This document shows, in pieces, positions 6,702-8,964 of a stretch of DNA of 8,964 nucleotides. Each line of letters opens with the position of its first letter. Positions within the stretch are counted from its first letter, which is position 1. The translations under genes were made by a program, and so were the position numbers. Origin of the DNA: an uncultured Methylococcaceae bacterium (GTDB lineage Bacteria > Pseudomonadota > Gammaproteobacteria > Methylococcales > Methylomonadaceae). The DNA lies in assembly GCA_903839795.1 (NCBI GenBank), contig CAIMDR010000516.1:1-8964 (forward strand), in the 5' to 3' direction. The notes beneath the pieces were generated by a model. That model had not been told where the DNA came from. It made no database searches and saw nothing but the letters and a program-made list of their open reading frames with translations.

Positions 6702-8759
6702 ATGATTAAAGCTATAACACCCCATTTATCTTGCTCATTACTAGGTCAGATTATTATTGAAAATCATCCATCTACTGTTTCTTCTCATACAAAATTGAAC
6801 ATCAAGAAAAATATTACACGCGGTATCGTAGTTGTTTTGCTGGGTATAAGCCAACAAGCCTTGGCGCATATTGAATATTACGATCTTAACCAAGGCTTAC
6901 AAATAGGTGATTTAACGACGGCGGGTAAAATTGTGTCCACCGCACAATATGGGGCAAACCCGGTTGTGACCGGTGCTGGCGTAGGCGCTGCAACCAACAC
7001 CAAATCTGACCGTCCGCTTAATGACCCAACTCAATGGATTGCACCTAATCAGGCTTACACGGGCGTCGGCAACTTTAGTGGTGTTACTTATGACCCAGCA
7101 ACTGGAGTGGGTACGGCGACCGTAACCGTTAATGACGTGACTGATTATGGTTGGGGAGATGGTACAACGGCTACTTTGGGCGACACCCATAAAGTAGATT
7201 TTTTCAACTTTCGTCTGGCACAAGCTGCTATTGTCACTATAAGTTGGAATGTCGGTGATGCCACTGCTTATTACGATAGTGGTTTTACCTTATACAATGG
7301 CGTTGGCAGTTACCAAGGCCATGATGATGCCGTTGATGCTTTAAATCCAAAAAGTAGCGTTCCACCTCCAACGCATAAGGTTCAAAATACCTTTGATACC
7401 GGCTTTGTGACTGATGTACAAGGTATTATTGCGCCTTATCGTAATACCACCACAGGCGTACCTACCTATACTGGCCAGTTTGACGCCTTACATGGCTGGG
7501 GTGATGGCAACACAGCTGGCAATTGGAGTACCTTGGGGTTTAATACGGCGGTACATACCCTTCGCGGTACTGTAGGCACCGATGGTTACTCATTTGATCC
7601 CGCTGATACCCTGCAAACCTTAACTATCACCCTGCAACCCGGCAATTATACCATTGCCGCCTCCGGTGCTTTAAACGCTATTGGCTCACAGCCCAGCTTT
7701 GGCTCAACCAATCTGAATGGTGTTTTAACCTTTAAAGCAAAACCCGCTCCACTGAATCAAACTATTGGCACGATCAACATAACAACAAACCTGGCAGTTG
7801 GAGCCACCACTACAGTCAGCGCAACCAGCAGTTCCGGGCTTGCTGTCAGTTTTAGCTCTACTACACCCGCTATCTGTTCTGTTACTGGCACAAACTTGAC
7901 AGGTATTGCTAATGGAGTCTGTATTATTGCTGCCAACCAAGCGGGCAATGCTAATTACAACCCAGCTCCGCAAAAGACGCAATCAATCAGTATCGGCGGT
8001 AGCCAAACCATAACATTTGGCACTATGCCAAATATTCTTGTAGGCGTAACCAGCAATATTTCCGCCTCTTCCTCTTCGGGCCTTCCACTGGCCTTTAGCA
8101 CTTCCACAGCCAATATCTGCTCTGTCAGCGGCAGCCTTGTTACCGGTATCGCTTTAGGTATCTGTAACATTAACGCCAATCAGGCGGGCAACGCCAATTA
8201 TTCGTCTGCATCTCAGGTAACAAAATCTGTCACCATCGTGGCGACACAAGCTATCAGTTTTGGTGCTGCACCCGATATAGCGCTTAGCAATACGGGAACT
8301 ATATCGGCTATTTCTTCTTCCGGTCTTCCTGTAAGTTTGACCTCTACCACTCTTGGAATATGTACTATCAGTGGTAATGTCGTGAAGGGTGTTGGACCGG
8401 GAAACTGCATCATTGCCGCAAATCAGTTAGGTAACAACAACTACAATGAGGCTGCCCAGGTTACACAAACCTTCTTGATAAAAAAATACACCCAAGTTTT
8501 AATATTTGGTGCAGCGCCATCGATTGCTACGGGCAAAACCGGTATTGTTTCTATTCCCAACGGCGCGAAACTTTCAGCTTTCTTCACTTGGAGAAATCCG
8601 GTGTTTTTTACTTCTACCACACCAGGGATTTGCACAGTCAGTGCAAATATCGTAACCGGTAAAGCAGCCGGAATTTGTACAATCGCGGCTAATCAAGCGG
8701 GTAACATACATTATTCAGTCGCAGCTCAGGTTACACAGTCATTGACTATCAGGCCTTAA
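6702..8759 (+). CDS. Secreted mature-N-terminal-His paralogue with four C-terminal Ig-like repeats
   Basis: 685 residues from the ATG at 6702. An unusually long n-region (about 38 residues) precedes a hydrophobic segment ending QQALA, so cleavage would leave His56 (HIEYYDL). Residues 56-347 are homologous to the protein at 342-1208. Shared motifs are GDTH (His163), FTLYNG then GHDD (His207), PTHKV (His225), DTGFV, TGQFDALHGW (His264), AVH (His285) and LQPGNYTIAASG. From about 353 on there are four repeats of about 81 residues, of the secreted Ig-like type with an ANQAGNxNY motif. Each has a Cys pair exactly 15 residues apart (392/407, 473/488, 554/569, 644/659) that probably forms a disulfide. 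The chain stops after the last repeat with no PEP-CTERM tail, so it is probably released or held by another route. The function is unknown. Adhesive or matrix-associated, possibly metal-binding, is inference. Confidence 0.88.
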   Translation: MIKAITPHLSCSLLGQIIIENHPSTVSSHTKLNIKKNITRGIVVVLLGISQQALAHIEYYDLNQGLQIGDLTTAGKIVSTAQYGANPVVTGAGVGAATNTKSDRPLNDPTQWIAPNQAYTGVGNFSGVTYDPATGVGTATVTVNDVTDYGWGDGTTATLGDTHKVDFFNFRLAQAAIVTISWNVGDATAYYDSGFTLYNGVGSYQGHDDAVDALNPKSSVPPPTHKVQNTFDTGFVTDVQGIIAPYRNTTTGVPTYTGQFDALHGWGDGNTAGNWSTLGFNTAVHTLRGTVGTDGYSFDPADTLQTLTITLQPGNYTIAASGALNAIGSQPSFGSTNLNGVLTFKAKPAPLNQTIGTINITTNLAVGATTTVSATSSSGLAVSFSSTTPAICSVTGTNLTGIANGVCIIAANQAGNANYNPAPQKTQSISIGGSQTITFGTMPNILVGVTSNISASSSSGLPLAFSTSTANICSVSGSLVTGIALGICNINANQAGNANYSSASQVTKSVTIVATQAISFGAAPDIALSNTGTISAISSSGLPVSLTSTTLGICTISGNVVKGVGPGNCIIAANQLGNNNYNEAAQVTQTFLIKKYTQVLIFGAAPSIATGKTGIVSIPNGAKLSAFFTWRNPVFFTSTTPGICTVSANIVTGKAAGICTIAANQAGNIHYSVAAQVTQSLTIRP
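7758..8756 (+). repeat. Four tandem repeats encoding Ig-like domains
   Basis: The repeat units begin near 7758, 8004, 8247 and 8493, with a period of about 243-246 bp. Each encodes the pattern Q-x-I-x-F-G-x-x-P-x-I, then SSSGLP-like, then ICxVSG, VTG, CxIxANQAGNxNY and QVTQS. Repeats 2 and 3 keep the pattern best. Repeat 1 has a changed opening (QTIGTINI) and repeat 4 carries a nine-residue insertion before LSA. Codons differ between copies, so the duplication is old rather than recent. Confidence 0.85.
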
Positions 8760-8823
8760 TATTCGTATAAAGTAGCCACTACGATTCACATAAAAAACTT
8801 ACAACCTAAAATAATTTAATACC

Positions 8824-8964
8824 ATGCCACTAAACAAAACCAGTCATACACAACCCGCGTTACCTGCAATCAGTAACAGTTTTCTTTTTCTGACCATTAC
8901 CATCAGCGGCGGTGCGGTGATGATTCTGGAGTTGCTGGGCACCCGTATTATCGCGCCGTTTTAC
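8824..8964 (+). CDS. Fused MFS/spermidine synthase-like membrane protein (5' part only)
   Basis: Only 47 residues are present before the window ends. After a short polar N-terminus comes a first membrane segment (about 19-45) reading SFLFLTITISGGAVMILELL, then GTRIIAPFY. This opening is typical of the large membrane proteins annotated as fused MFS/spermidine synthase, in which membrane helices precede a spermidine synthase-like methyltransferase-fold domain. Their substrate is generally not established. The ATG at 8824 lies 64 bp after the previous stop and has only a weak ribosome site. The gap contains no clear terminator. Confidence 0.75.
   Translation, partial: MPLNKTSHTQPALPAISNSFLFLTITISGGAVMILELLGTRIIAPFY

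Noticed and set aside
8573..8600. Frameshift pair or pseudogene in the last Ig-like repeat
   Set aside because: The residues from LSA through PVFFTSTTPGIC align in the same frame with the other repeats, so an in-frame 27-bp insertion explains the difference.
7725..8635. Several reverse-strand open frames across the repeat region
   Set aside because: They recur at the repeat period, have Val/Leu/Pro-rich low-complexity translations without signals or ribosome sites, and are shadows of the + strand repeats.
1..8964. CRISPR array, tRNA/rRNA or transposase gene
   Set aside because: No regularly spaced short repeats, no cloverleaf or rRNA-like sequence and no transposase motifs were seen. The only repeats are short inverted repeats and protein-coding tandem units.

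Overview
The window looks like a chromosomal segment of a gammaproteobacterial methanotroph or close relative (Methylococcales-like). This is inferred from the VPLPA/PEP-CTERM-type tails, the TlpA-like / DUF4266 / DUF3570 gene set and a fused MFS/spermidine synthase start. No rRNA, tRNA or other marker gene is present to prove it. All supported genes lie on the + strand, and nearly all products are exported: three secreted proteins, a periplasmic thioredoxin, a lipoprotein and a very large outer-membrane protein.

Layout. Bases 1-341 hold a strong Rho-independent terminator for an upstream gene (39-77) and a near-perfect sigma-54 promoter (245-261). The promoter drives a VPLPA-CTERM protein (342-1208), followed by a paralogue with a similar C-terminal sorting tail (1431-2417) and a terminator (2487-2509). 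An 83-bp inverted-repeat element (2524-2606) separates these from a tightly packed operon: TlpA-like thioredoxin (2711-3211), DUF4266 lipoprotein (3211-3438) and a 996-residue outer-membrane protein (3425-6415). The last appears to fuse a DUF3570 barrel to a second, transporter-like barrel through a His-rich linker. A gap with two inverted repeats follows. Then comes a third paralogue of the first two proteins (6702-8759), which ends in four Ig-like repeats instead of a sorting tail. The window ends inside a fused MFS/spermidine synthase-like gene (8824 onward).

The most interesting pattern is the three-member family of secreted proteins around the operon. In each, the predicted signal-peptidase site (Ala-X-Ala) leaves histidine as residue 1 of the mature protein (HVEY, HVGY, HIEY), and further histidines recur in aligned motifs (G-D-S/T-H, S/G-H-D). 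An exposed N-terminal His plus internal His is the chemistry of copper 'histidine brace' proteins (LPMOs, CopC, PmoB). The central outer-membrane protein is rich in Met and His, and the lipoprotein ends in a Cys-Gly-Cys motif next to a thioredoxin. Together these suggest, without proving, an extracytoplasmic metal-handling or metal-dependent system, possibly for copper.
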